From Branchiostoma floridae (lineage: Eukaryota; Chordata; Leptocardii; Amphioxiformes; Branchiostomatidae), in contig NC_049984.1 of assembly GCF_000003815.2 (NCBI RefSeq), positions 19,987,861 through 20,051,860 on the forward strand: a DNA stretch of 64,000 nt, read 5' to 3'. The translations under genes were made by a program, and so were the position numbers. The notes under the pieces are model-generated. The model had not been told where the DNA came from. It saw only the letters and a program-made list of their open reading frames with translations, and did no database searches. This document shows positions 32,150-42,043 of the stretch, piece by piece (position 1 is the first letter of the stretch; each line of letters begins with the position of its first letter).

Positions 32150-32690
32150 CTGGTCACTTCCACGTTCTTCGATGAGTCGGTTAAAGAGAATGGTCTCTGT
32201 CCAGCTCGCTCCTAAGCTGTAAACAGGACAAGCTGCGGACACTAAGTCCTCTAGGGTTCCACCTGTCCTGGCTGCGGACACTAAGTCCTCTAGGGTTCCA
32301 CCAGTCCTGGAGCACAGCCCTCAGGTCCAGCTTGGCAAACAACGTCTCCAGCCTGTTTGGCTGAAAAGGTGAACCGTGTAAAGTCAATTTGTTTAATCAC
32401 ACAGATACTTTGTTCAGAAATCTAAATGATGAAAATGTAAATGAGAGATTTAATGAAAAGCGCAGAAAATAAAGAAATTTTCCAGCTTGAAATCAGTTAC
32501 ACCAGACTACAACACTGAATTCAAACTAGCATTGAATTTCCTGATTGAAGAATTTTCCTTTTAAGACAAGAATGCGCCAACAAAACCTTTTCATGGGTAA
32601 ATATAGACTGTTGTCAGGACATCCCCAGTACCTTGTAGTAGAGAATCGTCTTCATCTGTAAACCGTCAAAGCGGTAACGAAGATCTGCAG
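32150..32690 (-). CDS. Three phase-matched exons, one tiny intron
   Basis: Exon 32690-32632 follows TTCTACAG, encodes ADLRYRFDGLQMKTILYYK and ends at AAG|GTACTG. Exon 32360-32263 follows CACCTTTTCAG and encodes PNRLETLFAKLDLRAVLQDW and a duplicated 36-bp unit (WNPRGLSVRSQD). Exon 32216-32150 follows GTTTACAG, encodes LGASWTETILFNRLIEERGS and ends at CCAG|GTATGT. Splicing out 32262-32217 (46 nt, GTGGAA...TTTACAG) keeps the frame. Reading straight through meets a stop before the donor. The product is unrecognised, but it is among the more convincing host-type exon chains here. The duplicated unit overlaps the tiny intron, so the duplication may have created it. Confidence 0.5.
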
Positions 32691-32972
32691 CTGTAGAATT
32701 AATACATGTTTCATTCTGGCAACAGTCAAGTAGAGGCAAGTAGGCAACATTGCTAACAACCATCGACCTGCTGCACATATGATCACCTCCCCGTGTTGAA
32801 TACGGTCACGTGGAACCCGCTGTTGAAGCAGGGTCGGTTGAATTTATTCAATCACTTTCTGAGAATTATCCCTTTTCATATACATTGTACAAATAAATAC
32901 TGACTCACAACTATGATTTTGTTTCACATGTGAGGTAATGAATATTTGTGGTGAAGTATTTAAATGTGATGA

Positions 32973-33338
32973 TTATTTGTAGTGCTGTAAACTGACTTTC
33001 CAAACTTTCCCAGCCAAACTCCACCATACATCCATACAGGAGTTGTGCATTGGTGTCCTTTGCCAGGAATTCTTTGTAGACATTGTGGCAAGAAAGACCT
33101 CTCCGAGGGCAATAATAGAGGCAAGAGCCCTTGGTGCGTCGGCATTTGCCTCCTCCAGTTGGCCATACAATTCTGTAGCTGTGTACGCGTCGTGTGGGGA
33201 GTTTGCTCGTCGGATTTGCAGAACAGTTAAAACTTTCTCCACAACATCATGGAAATGTATACTATGTACCTGAGTATATTCGAGAACTGTTGAAAAGCTC
33301 GGCAGAATTGACACATGTATGTTGTCAACTGGGTACAT
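32973..33338 (-). CDS. Unrecognised helical protein segment
   Basis: A 121-codon open frame: MYPVDNIHVSILPSFSTVLE, VVEKVLTVLQIRRANSPHDA, ADAPRALASIIALGEVFLAT, and on to TAA. It is protein-like throughout. A diverged partner of its start (SILSSFSTV) lies at about 62160-62200 beside the same zinc-finger segment, so it belongs to a repeated, probably transposon-borne gene family. Function unknown. Confidence 0.4.
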   Translation of the reverse strand: MYPVDNIHVSILPSFSTVLEYTQVHSIHFHDVVEKVLTVLQIRRANSPHDAYTATELYGQLEEANADAPRALASIIALGEVFLATMSTKNSWQRTPMHNSCMDVWWSLAGKVWKVSLQHYK

Positions 33339-33361
33339 GTCAAATTCTTGTTAGTTAGGGA

Positions 33362-33770
33362 CTAACTAGTAAGGCCTTGGCCTTGGTCGCCTATAGACGA
33401 CAGATGATGAGGAGGCAGCGAAGCATTCTGGATGCATTCTTGCATCACACCCTGTACACTGCCAGACAGTTCGGGACCTAGTATCATGTCCTGCCACACA
33501 ATCCCACATTTTGTTAGGGGTCGATATTGCAGGTCAAGGCCATGTAGAGGATTGAGCTGCTGCTTGCACTGGCGTGGATTTTCCAGCCGTGGATTTTCCG
33601 GGCCAGCTCTGATCTGATCTGCCGATCGCCGTTTTCTGCTAATCTTGCCAGGTGGGGCAAAGTCACCTACTAGAGATTCTACTATGGACACCTTTGTTGC
33701 CCATTTCATGGTGCGCCTTGCTGTCATGTACAGATGGGCAAACACACCAAAACTGTTGGTTCCAGGCATG
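33362..33770 (-). pseudogene. Zinc-finger protein of a repeated family, copy 1
   Basis: Frame one reads NSFGVFAHLYMTARRTMKWA, KVSIVESLVGDFAPPGKISR and KRRSADQIRAGPENPRLENP. A one-base deletion relative to the 62-kb copy then shifts the frame. The finger KMWDCVAGHDTRSRTVWQCT, GCDARMHPECFA is read in another frame. Its C-x2-C / H / C-F spacing recalls PHD-like or piggyBac cysteine-rich ends. The same segment at 62.3-62.6 kb keeps the finger in frame. Confidence 0.45.
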
Positions 33771-33774
33771 CCGT

Positions 33775-33845
33775 GGTCCCGGTGGTGTCAAGTTTGGCCG
33801 TGGTCCCGGCGGAGTCAGGGTTGGCCGTGGTCCCAGCCTAGCCCT
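33775..33845. repeat. 27-bp repeat coding GPRPNLTP
   Basis: About 2.6 units of CGTGGTCCCGGTGGTGTCAA-type repeat, encoding GPRPTLTPPGPRPNLTPPG on the minus strand. It is related to the longer array at 61016-61170. Confidence 0.8.
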
Positions 33846-33988
33846 ATTCCTTAATATGTCCTTATCTTGTTTTTGCCCTCTTGGGAGCCGGCAAAAGATC
33901 TGTGACTGTGGCACAAATCTTCTAGGGCCAGCAAGGGGATTGTTCTTTTTCTCATCAGAAATCATTTAGAGTGTACTTGGGTTTCTCG

Positions 33989-34279
33989 TCACATATGGTG
34001 TTGCATATCTCCTCCTGTCATTGCCATGCGGCATTCTGACAACAGGCACATGTCGCCTACAAAACGATACTGTAGGAACACTTTTGGCAAATAATTTCCT
34101 GAAGAATCTAACACCCGAACCACAACTTTCTTCAGCCTTTTCTCAGACTTACAGTAGTACGACATCCCATTTACCAATATATACACTGAGTGTTTGTAGA
34201 TGGAAGGATACCTACTACTGATTGTAGGGGTGGTATTTTTGTTGTTGTTGATTGGACATATTTCCAAGAACCCATGCAA
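33989..34279 (-). CDS. Unrecognised open frame
   Basis: 97 codons, protein-like in the second half (KRLKKVVVRVLDSSGNYLPK, QYRFVGDMCLLSECRM). It follows the YqaJ relic on the same strand and may be part of that gene family. No recognised motif and no clear splice sites. Confidence 0.25.
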   Translation of the reverse strand: MHGFLEICPINNNKNTTPTISSRYPSIYKHSVYILVNGMSYYCKSEKRLKKVVVRVLDSSGNYLPKVFLQYRFVGDMCLLSECRMAMTGGDMQHHM

Positions 34280-34880
34280 TCAACATGGGCATTGTACATA
34301 TGGATTGTTAAATGTATCTACCACAAAGGAGCAGTTACATGCCACTTGGGTTACTTGACTTTTTGTGCTGAACGAGTCAGTGTTTTCGGAGATGAGAAGT
34401 GTGTACCACCTGCCAAGGATCTCAGGTAAAACACAATACCTCCAAAACTGAGCTAGCTTTGGCACAACATTGTTCCAGTGTTGCAAGTCTGGTTTTATTC
34501 TACGATTATCTCGGCCCGCCTGTTATCCTGTGCAGCACAAACAACGAAGTCGCAGTTTTACTGGTCACAAACAGCTGTTGTTGCACTTGTTAGTAATACC
34601 CATGTTCTTCTTACAGGCATGCACTCGGCCTCTTGACATACTCATGGAAGTCCATATCCTTTAAACAATGTGGGCACTTCACCTCACCACAGCCCTGGCC
34701 ACAGCAGTCACAGCTACAAATGAAATCTGGAGTGGCATGTAGGAACTGGTGCTCAGGGTGGACAAACATCCCGCATTGCTTAACTTTGAAATTCTTGTGT
34801 TTGGTCTCCATCATTTTTCTGTATTCAGCAATTGCTTGTTTTTTATGTTTGCACCCATGTTCTGTCGCTGCTGTGGTATC
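34280..34880 (-). pseudogene. YqaJ-type exonuclease domain relic, copy 1
   Basis: Segment 34880-34611 reads KKQAIAEYRKMMETKHKNFK, QCGMFVHPEHQFLHATPDFI, then CSCDCCGQGCGEVKCPHCLK to a stop. ATPD and the E-V-K-C-P box are the catalytic motifs of YqaJ/lambda-exonuclease-like nucleases (PD-(D/E)XK fold). Segment 34486-34280 reads [23 protein letters not shown] and a Cys-rich [12 protein letters not shown], matching the LPE end and PHD-like tail seen in this family. The part between, with the QVQ motif, is missing or scrambled. Confidence 0.6.
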
Positions 34881-34990
34881 TGGTTGTCATCGAGCCCAGC
34901 GGTGCCCTTCCTGGTGTTGATGATGAAATCAGCAGAACATGTGCCAAGTTAGGGTGCATGCCATAGGGCACCCCTGTTACATGTATCTCA

Positions 34991-35278
34991 TTAAGACACT
35001 TTCTTCAAATTACTAACCTTGATCCGTTTGGCTTCAACCCCGAAGTCAAACTTCTTCTGGATCTCGCCATTGGCGAAGCGCTGAAGGAGTGTGAACAACT
35101 GTCCTTCATCGTTAATGCCACACAGGCACTTGAATAGTGACTGTGAGACATTGGTAGTCGTTTGCTTCTGGTATTTACCCTGCCTCCACTTCTCCATGAT
35201 TTCATTGGCCAGGGAGAAGCACCGGGAACTCAGGGTTGCCACCCTAAGTGCGGTAGGCTTGGTGCTTGATATCTTGCC
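34991..35278 (-). CDS. Terminal exon of an unrecognised protein
   Basis: Acceptor CCAACTGCGCAG, then 95 codons in phase 0 to TAA. It reads [60 protein letters not shown] and VEAKRIKV. Charged and helical, with no membrane segment. The intact frame and good acceptor favour a real exon of a repeated or host gene. Neighbouring exons were not found. Confidence 0.45.
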   Translation of the reverse strand, partial: GKISSTKPTALRVATLSSRCFSLANEIMEKWRQGKYQKQTTTNVSQSLFKCLCGINDEGQLFTLLQRFANGEIQKKFDFGVEAKRIKVSNLKKVS

Positions 35279-35359
35279 CTGCGCAGTTGGTAATACAATG
35301 TAATTATGATAAACAGCAGGACTAGAAAAGTAACACATGTATCTCTCAATATTAGCCAT

Positions 35360-36347
35360 TGATAGGTTAATTTTCCTGTAAGTTATACATAATATGTAAC
35401 ATCGACTGTCCTAACTCTGGTGGCTACCATATTAGCAAGGGATTCAAAAAGTTTTTGCAGTTTCATACTTAAAAGATCAAACAAGGTGGCCCAAAATGGA
35501 ATTAAGTATCATATTGCATTCTTGAGTTCAAAATCTCCATCTAAGTGACTTTAAAGTGATTTTTAAATTTTTGCACACAAAAAAGGTTGAAATTTGCGAG
35601 TGAAATAATCTGCTTAAAAAAATTAAATGAAGCTTCTAAAATGGAGAAAGGCCTCAAATTTGGTTCATTTTACAATATAAAACGTCTTATGAGTAATTTT
35701 CCATGTATTTGAGTCAAATCTAATACGTGATTTTGAAAGGTTCTTTTTGTAACCAAAAATTCAGGTAACAGATGGGAAATTACATCATAGGTTAATTTTT
35801 TCTGCCTTAGAATTTGCTGCACATATTCTGACATATTTCAGGAACTTTGGTGTGGCACTGGTAGGCTGTGGACGATATTTTATTTGAAATTTTACGAATG
35901 AAAGTCCGTTTTTCGGAGAACAAAGGACCTGGGTGGCGTGGTCGGGTCACACACGCTACTCGTGTTCACTGAATTATTAATAATCGGCTTGGAGATTATT
36001 TAAATGTGCATCATATAGAAGGACTGAAGTACCGGAGGCCGAACCTGTATCTTTACTTGTGCCAAACATCTGTTTCTAGTTCTACGGTCACGTCTGCTGA
36101 ACTTATGCAGTAATGTATGTATCTCATTCTCACAGATCAACCCAGAGGTGTACAGCATGTCACGTGTGTGGTGGTCTCTGAAGTATGGCAAATCACCTCA
36201 ATATCCAGAGGAGGATGCTGTCACAAATGAACATCTTGAGGAGATCAAAAGCAGCGGCTGTAAATACTCTTCTGTAAATACTCTTCTGTACACCCAGAGA
36301 CAAACATAGCACAGAGCAGAACTATTGGTAATGGCAGGACATCCAGC
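35360..36347. other. No gene recognised
   Basis: AT-rich with many A/T runs. A minus-strand frame at 36000-36191 has no support. Confidence 0.5.
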
Positions 36348-36480
36348 TTACTCAGGGTTTGTTAGCCAGGTCTGTTATTACAGTTGACCAGCCTCTTGGA
36401 AACCCAGACTTCGGGGACTGTGCCTCTGGTACAGTGGGGGCTGGTTCAGCTTCGTTAGATGGGTTTGCTGGATGTCAAGG
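36348..36480. repeat. Dispersed repeat, copy D (conserved core only)
   Basis: Carries the 130-base core shared by copies A, B and C: CTCTTGGAAACCCAGACTTC, GGGGACTGTGCCTCTG and GTGGGGGCTGGTTCAGCTT. The rest of the family unit is absent. Confidence 0.8.
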
Positions 36481-37311
36481 CCACAAATAACGTTTCGTTC
36501 CTTTTGCTCTTGTTCCTGGTGTTAGCTAACTCGCGCAAAAGAAAAACCTTAAGAACAATTTTGCAAATACAAAAACACATGAATGAATGAAAACTGTACT
36601 GATAATGAGGGCTGGTGATAGTTTTGTTAGGTTTGACTCCTACCTGGCTGGATTTACTCTAATGTACTCTACTCTTTTATTTGAGGCAGTGGATTAGCAG
36701 CCGTTGCAGGCGTGAATTGGTTAAGCAATATAAGAAAGCAAATAACTCTACAAAGAGCCTGACCAAGTCAACTGTCCTTCTTTTGTACTATTTTCCATTT
36801 GTACCTTCGCCAAGAAGGTCATGTTTTGGTTAGAAAATTTTTTGTGACCCAGTATATAGGTCAATCTCAAATAACTTTGGTAGCTGTGGATGGAATGTCT
36901 CGATATTTGGTATTTGAGCATTGTTGGTTGTGTATAGCAAGTTTTTGTATGAAAATGGTACTGCTGGCGCTTTCTGTCGTGAGTGCAGCGGGGTGAGTGT
37001 GTTTGTGTGTGTGTGTATTTGCGTACAAGATAACTTTTGACGCTGTGGATCGTTTTGCATTATATTCGGTAGTTATTTAGGGGTTTGGAAAACGACGGTC
37101 AAGTTCGATGATGGGCATCCTGGCGACAAGTTGTGGTACTGCAGCTTGAAGTTGGCGTTATGTACACTATCTGCATCTCACTAATTTTGCGTTACGTGCA
37201 CTGATATGTGTACCCATGTTTAATGCCATGCATCGCTTAATCAATATGGTGCAGATGTCTTTAAAGGAACAACATCCACACAAATCACTCATTTTGACAT
37301 ATTTATATACC
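36481..37311. other. No gene recognised
   Basis: AT-rich; a GT microsatellite lies at 36994-37016. Confidence 0.5.
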
Positions 37312-37502
37312 CTCCAAGCAGAGGTTAGGCTCCGGCTGTTTTTTAACGTTATTTTTAGTCGTTTTTATCGGGCTTTCTATTGTGTCATTTTTCTTGAAGT
37401 CTAAAAACCTTTGGCTGGCGGACTTCAAGAAAAATGACAAAATAGAAAGCCCGATAAAAACGACTAAGAATAAGCAGCCGGAACCTAACCTCTGCTTGGA
37501 GA
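37312..37502. repeat. Long near-perfect hairpin (foldback)
   Basis: Arms 37312-37401 and 37421-37502 are inverted copies with a few mismatches and small gaps. They share TCGGGCTTTCTATT and TGTCATTTTTCTTGAAGTC. The loop is only 19 bases. A transcript would form a duplex of about 80 bp. MITE- or pre-miRNA-like geometry; no reading frame. Confidence 0.85.
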
Positions 37503-37793
37503 GTAATATTTATACGCAATTCGGTCCGGTAAAACAAATTGAGCACTTGAGAAATGGACATATCTCTCTATCAAAAATCTCGTAGTGTGTTACCAAGGTC
37601 ATCTGGACGTCAAACGCCTCTGCTAATCTCAGGTCTCTTAAGGTGTTCTGAATACCTGTAAACGAGTAGAGATATTCCTATTTAAAAAAAAAATTCGGAT
37701 CTATGTTTCCAAAAGTAAAGAATAGCATTCTAACTTCCCCAATTTGTTTACATATGATCCATTTAGTCATAATCCTATAAAAGTATTTCAGAT

Positions 37794-37960
37794 ATGATAA
37801 GAATTCAAGTTCGATTCAACATACTTCAATCAGCCTCTTTGAACTCTGTAAGGAGAAAAAAAATAAAAAGCGATTCAGTATATAGCAATGGACACAGACA
37901 GCTAGCAGATTCGGTCAATGGTTCTACAGCTGATAAAATAAGCCATCTGAGTACCCTACA
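37794..37960. repeat. Diverged repeat pair with 47066-47225
   Basis: Both share TTCAACATACTT, ATGGACACAGACA and CAGATTCGG in the same order at about 75-80% identity. On the minus strand each holds a T-rich CTTTACAG or CCTTACAG acceptor-like site before AGT(G/T)(T/C)AAAGA. Confidence 0.6.
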
Positions 37961-38092
37961 ATGCATAAAACCCCCACCGTGGCGCTGCCCTAGACTTTTA
38001 GCCCCACACTGAAATTATCCTGTCGACAAAACTGAGTATTGCACTATGTATAGTTCATATAGCACTGATAACGTTAGTAATTCATTTATGTA

Positions 38093-38125
38093 CTGATGAA
38101 GGTGACAGACAGTCACCGAAACGTC
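38093..38125 (+). ncRNA. Hammerhead ribozyme-like motif
   Basis: CTGATGA at 38093-38099 is followed by a perfect 6-bp stem II (GGTGAC/GTCACC, loop AGACA), then GAAA and ACGTC. These are the conserved hammerhead core elements in the right order, with GTC as the cleavage triplet. Stem III is minimal: the ACGT between GAAA and C is self-complementary, as in the Penelope-type hammerheads that act as dimers. A weak stem I (TGTA/TGCA) can form. Penelope-like elements are known to carry such ribozymes. Cleavage activity is not shown. Confidence 0.55.
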
Positions 38126-38929
38126 TGCAAGAGGATAAACAAGAGGTTGTGTAACGAAGAAGACTTTGTTCGGTACTTAAAGGTAGTTGCAGTGAAAGGC
38201 TGACACAAGTGTGTGCGCACAGAATGTGTTAGATTTTGTATCCCATGCAGCCACACTGGAACCCCCCTGTTGTTTCTTCGACATAGTGTGGGATTTTAGA
38301 CGTTTGGCTTGCTACGAATCGTTTTTTTGTCCCACGAAAGCCTTTCTAACCTGCCCTGCTGCCACAATATGTTTTGCCTTGGCTAAAGTAGCTTTAATAA
38401 TGGTCTGAGATAAGCCCGTTTTAGTAATTTGAAATACTGTACCCCAAATTTCACAGTTCTCTGCCTCACTTTATCTACTATCCACCTGTGTTGTTAACTC
38501 TGTTTCTTGCAATTCTCTCTCCAGTTGATTTGCCACTTTCTGTGTTGTTACTAGTAATGTTATTTTGTTTCCCCATGAACAGCAGTCGTTTCTTTCTGTC
38601 TTCCCTGTTTGTCGTATTTGATTGTAGCAATCAAGTTGGTTCCCTTTTAAGGACCTCGTGCCTCACTCCCCATTTATCAGGCATGCCTAGATATGTCAGG
38701 ACTATTTATTCCTCTTGCCAGGAAACTAGTTTTCTGATAGTCTCAGTGATCTTGTCTAACACGTGCGGTAAAAATGAGTGCCATCTTTGCAAGAGAGCAT
38801 TTGTAGACTCGCAACTGTTCTGGAAGTATAGATGTAAGGTTGCCAGAAGTTGTCTGTCCTCTGACGGTCCTCAAGGAGGCCCTAGGACAAGGTCTCTAGA
38901 ACCACCGACTGCTGTGTAGACTCGAGTGA
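38126..38929 (+). other. Possible Penelope-like element remnant
   Basis: Downstream of the hammerhead motif a plus-strand frame (38488-38919) contains SNTCGKNECHLCKRAFVDSQ, resembling the CCHC-type segment before the GIY-YIG nuclease of Penelope-like retroelements. The nuclease core itself is not visible and the rest of the frame is unconvincing. Confidence 0.25.
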
Positions 38930-39345
38930 AAGGCCACATCATCACAGACATCGCAACATTCGACGACCTTGAGATAAGAACAGGAATGATCCTGTATTTT
39001 ATACGCACCACCTACCACGAGAACGGATCTCTCTAAGGGAGGTTAATTCTTTCCGTGTCCTTTGGCTCGGGATTATCTGCGGGGCAGACGGCTATGCCTA
39101 CAGTTTCTGCCATCAAACGGGACATAAGTCGCGTTACGGTACCCCAGATGGCCACCTTCGTAGACTCGAACGGGAAAGGTGTGGAACGGGGAATACCCAC
39201 CCTATAGCCAACCCACAAACGTAGGTAAGGGGGATAGCAAGATTATTTCGTGCCGGGGCTACTCCTGCCTAAAAATCGACAGTTTTGACGTAGTCCCGCC
39301 GAGTACTTTAGACGGAAGAACATCAAGTGCTGCCGTTCCTTAGGG
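38930..39345. other. No gene recognised
   Basis: More GC-rich than its flanks. A 61-codon minus-strand frame at 39033-39218 has no family match. Confidence 0.4.
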
Positions 39346-39694
39346 GTACTAACAAGAGAAAACTACGGCGGAGGGAGGGTGGATTCCTGATTCTTTGATC
39401 TCTCATCTAGTGGTACGTGCAACCCCCTCCCACTTAAACAAAAATCAAACACTATACTTACAGATTGGTAGTGACCTGCATTATGACTAGATATGGGCTA
39501 CTGTTTAATATGTAATATCTGACAAACTACTAGTTTAAACCGTGACTACTATTCAGATCAAGCTGCTGGTTCGCCACCGACCTTCGCCCTGCAGTAAGGA
39601 CAGATGTCATTCTGTAACAAATGATGGCAGTCGGTAAGTTGGTTGTCGTCCTCGAGCCTCTCCATCGGCGTGGAGCTCGCGATCGGAGGCGCTC
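39346..39694 (-). pseudogene. Copied RING-H2 3' end
   Basis: About 99% identical to 21485-21834. It contains the complete last RING exon (39611-39558: NDICPYCRAKVGGEPAA, stop) and part of the preceding exon-like segment. It is joined at 39694 directly to the RNase H region of the Gypsy element, with AACGAG shared by both sides of the junction. No first half of the RING is present nearby, so it cannot encode the domain. Confidence 0.75.
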
Positions 39695-40921
39695 GTTCGT
39701 AGTGTGTTTATCGCCTGGTCGGTGTTCGGCGCGAAAATCGTAGGGACATAGCCGCAAGATCCAACGACAAAACTGGCCGGGAGGGTTTTTCAGAGTAGTA
39801 AGATATTTCAAGGCGGTGTTATCGGTTCTTAACAAGAATTGGTGGGGTCCCAAAAGATAGCATTCGTGTTTAGTAATAACTTCGACAGCGGCGAGCATCT
39901 CGCGACGATGAACACAGTACTTTTGTTCCGCAGGAGAGAGCGATCGACTATAATATAAAATGACGCGCTCAAGACCGTCTTGCTCCTGACTTATTACACC
40001 ACCTATCCCTGCATCCGAAGCATCCGTATCTACAATGAATGGGAGATCAAAATTTGGATACCCCAGTACTGGGGCTGTTGTAAGAGCCGTTTTGAGGGTT
40101 TCGAACGCGTCTGCGCACCCCTGGGACCAAACGAATTTAGCATTTTTACGCGTCAAAGCAGTTAGAGGCTTGGCAATAAGGGAAAAATCACGAATAAAGC
40201 GCCTGTAGTAGTTTGCCAAGCCTAGGAATTGTTGGACATGTTTCACAGTCTGTGGAACGGGCCAATTAGCTACTGCTTGGACTTTGGCTGGATCTGTGCG
40301 GACACCCTGACCCGAAATAACGTGCCCTAGAAACTCTACTTCCAACTGCAGAAATTTACACTTCTCAGGGTTCAGACTTAGGTTAGCATCCCGGACCCGT
40401 TGAAACACGGCTCTAAGTCCTAACAGGTGATCGGACAGGCCATGCCTGGAATGTACGATAACGTCATCTAAGTAGGCTAAACATGTATTCGGTTGTAAAC
40501 CGCGCAAAACCGTCTCCATTAAGCGGGCAAAACTGCTAGGCGCCGTGGCAAGGCCGAACGGCATCGAGTTGTACTCGTAGGATCCGCGAAACGTGCAAAA
40601 TGCTGTCTTCTCTCTGGCAGACGGTTCAAGTTTAATTTGATGATAACCCGAACGAAGGTCGAGTGTACTAAACATTTGAGAACCTGACAAGGAATCTAAA
40701 GTATCGTCAATTCGGGGAAGTGGCCAAGAAGACTTCTTAGTTACTGCGTTTAGACCTCGATAATCTATACAAAGACGTTTAGAACCATTCTTTTTATTAA
40801 CCAAAACAATAGGGGCGCCCCATGGGGAATTGGAAGGGGAAATAAACCCAAGAGACAACAATTTATCAATCTCTTCATTAATAGTAGCCCTAGCCTGTGG
40901 TGAAGTGCGACGAGGTGGCCA
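39695..40921 (-). pseudogene. Gypsy reverse transcriptase and RNase H
   Basis: One open frame of about 400 codons, separated from the protease frame by a single TGA at 40924-40922 in the same frame. Motifs in order: SPWGAPIVLVNKKNGS, RLCIDYRGLNAVT, FSTLDLRSGYHQI, SMPFGLATAPSSF, AYLDDVIVHS (catalytic YLDD), VEFLGHVISGQGV, then the RNase H start IVDTDASDAGIGGV and EHRPGDK. The enzyme would copy the element's RNA into DNA. The usual NA(D)-LSR end of RNase H and the whole integrase are absent. Confidence 0.88.
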
Positions 40922-42016
40922 TCAGACAGGAGAAGCATTGCCGGTGTCAGTGTCATGTGTGAGAACATCTGTTGTCGTGACGTCATAAGCTGAACGTGAA
41001 ACTATATCAGAAAATTCTACCAATAGATCAAGAAGAGCTGCCTTTTGGGCGGGGTCGGTTACATAAGAGAGGTCAAACAGAGTATCAAGTTCTTCCCGAA
41101 CTTCTTGTTCTTCCAATTTGTTAACAGGCTGACAAGGATCCTGCGTTTGAACATTATTTACAAAAACTGGAAAGTCGGCAGTGGACTCCTCAACCTCCGT
41201 CGGTGCATCACCATTGTTTACACAAGTTGGTTGGGTCACGTGGAAACTCGGAAGGGGTGTGTACGCGGATATAGGAAAATCTGAACTAGAAGCTGGAGAA
41301 GAATCAAAAGAATGTTTAAGTCCCAGAGTAGTGCCTGCTGGGATGGAAACAGGTGCATCGTTTTCATTTACTACAAAGACGAAAGTAGAACGATTAGTGG
41401 GAGTATGTGTAATGCATTCGCCTAAGAGGCCAAATTTGTTCAAAGACGGGAGAGAAGGTTCGACAAAACCCGAAGAGTTATTTGGAAAAGGGGGCTTCCC
41501 CCTCACATGACCCGGAAGAAGTGAGGCGGTGTGACCTGGGACGGTGGATGAAGAAAGCGCCACCACGCGACGGACACCCGAACTGCACTTCCGGAAAACT
41601 GGTATGCTAATGACAGACGCAGCGAGGCTGAGGGTTAAAGTACGCAGGCGCAGAGAGAGATCAGTACTATGGGCCAATATGAAATCTGTGCCGACGAGCG
41701 CAGGCGTCTTGGAGTCACGGCAGACCAGGAATTTGGGGGGAAATTCAACCGAATCACATGTGATATGGAGAGAGACTGCGCCTAAAACGCTGAGCTGTCC
41801 ACCCGCTACAGAGGCTAGTTTTGGTCCTATATAGGGTTCATACGAAACGTGCGAAGTGGGATGAATTTGATTAAAACATGCTTCAGACATAATAGAAACA
41901 TCGGCTCCGGAGTCGATAAGAATGTCAATGGAATGATAAAAAATTTTGCCCTTGAAATGAAAGCTTCCCGATGATGTTTTGGGGGGGGGGGGGTGATTTG
42001 GGAGGGGGGGTTTCAT
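40922..42016 (-). pseudogene. Gypsy aspartic protease and linker
   Basis: About 364 codons. A proline-rich start is followed by the retropepsin box ILIDSGADVSIMS (catalytic D-S-G) and, downstream, PALVGTDFILAH. A long Ser/Pro/Thr-rich linker with PVSIPAGTTLGLK, a conserved pre-polymerase element, leads to DLLVEFSDIVSRSAYDV. A TGA where an Arg codon is likely ends the frame just before the reverse transcriptase. The protease would process the gag-pol polyprotein. Confidence 0.8.
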
Positions 42017-42043
42017 TCGTGGAAGCTGACGGACCCCCCTGTT

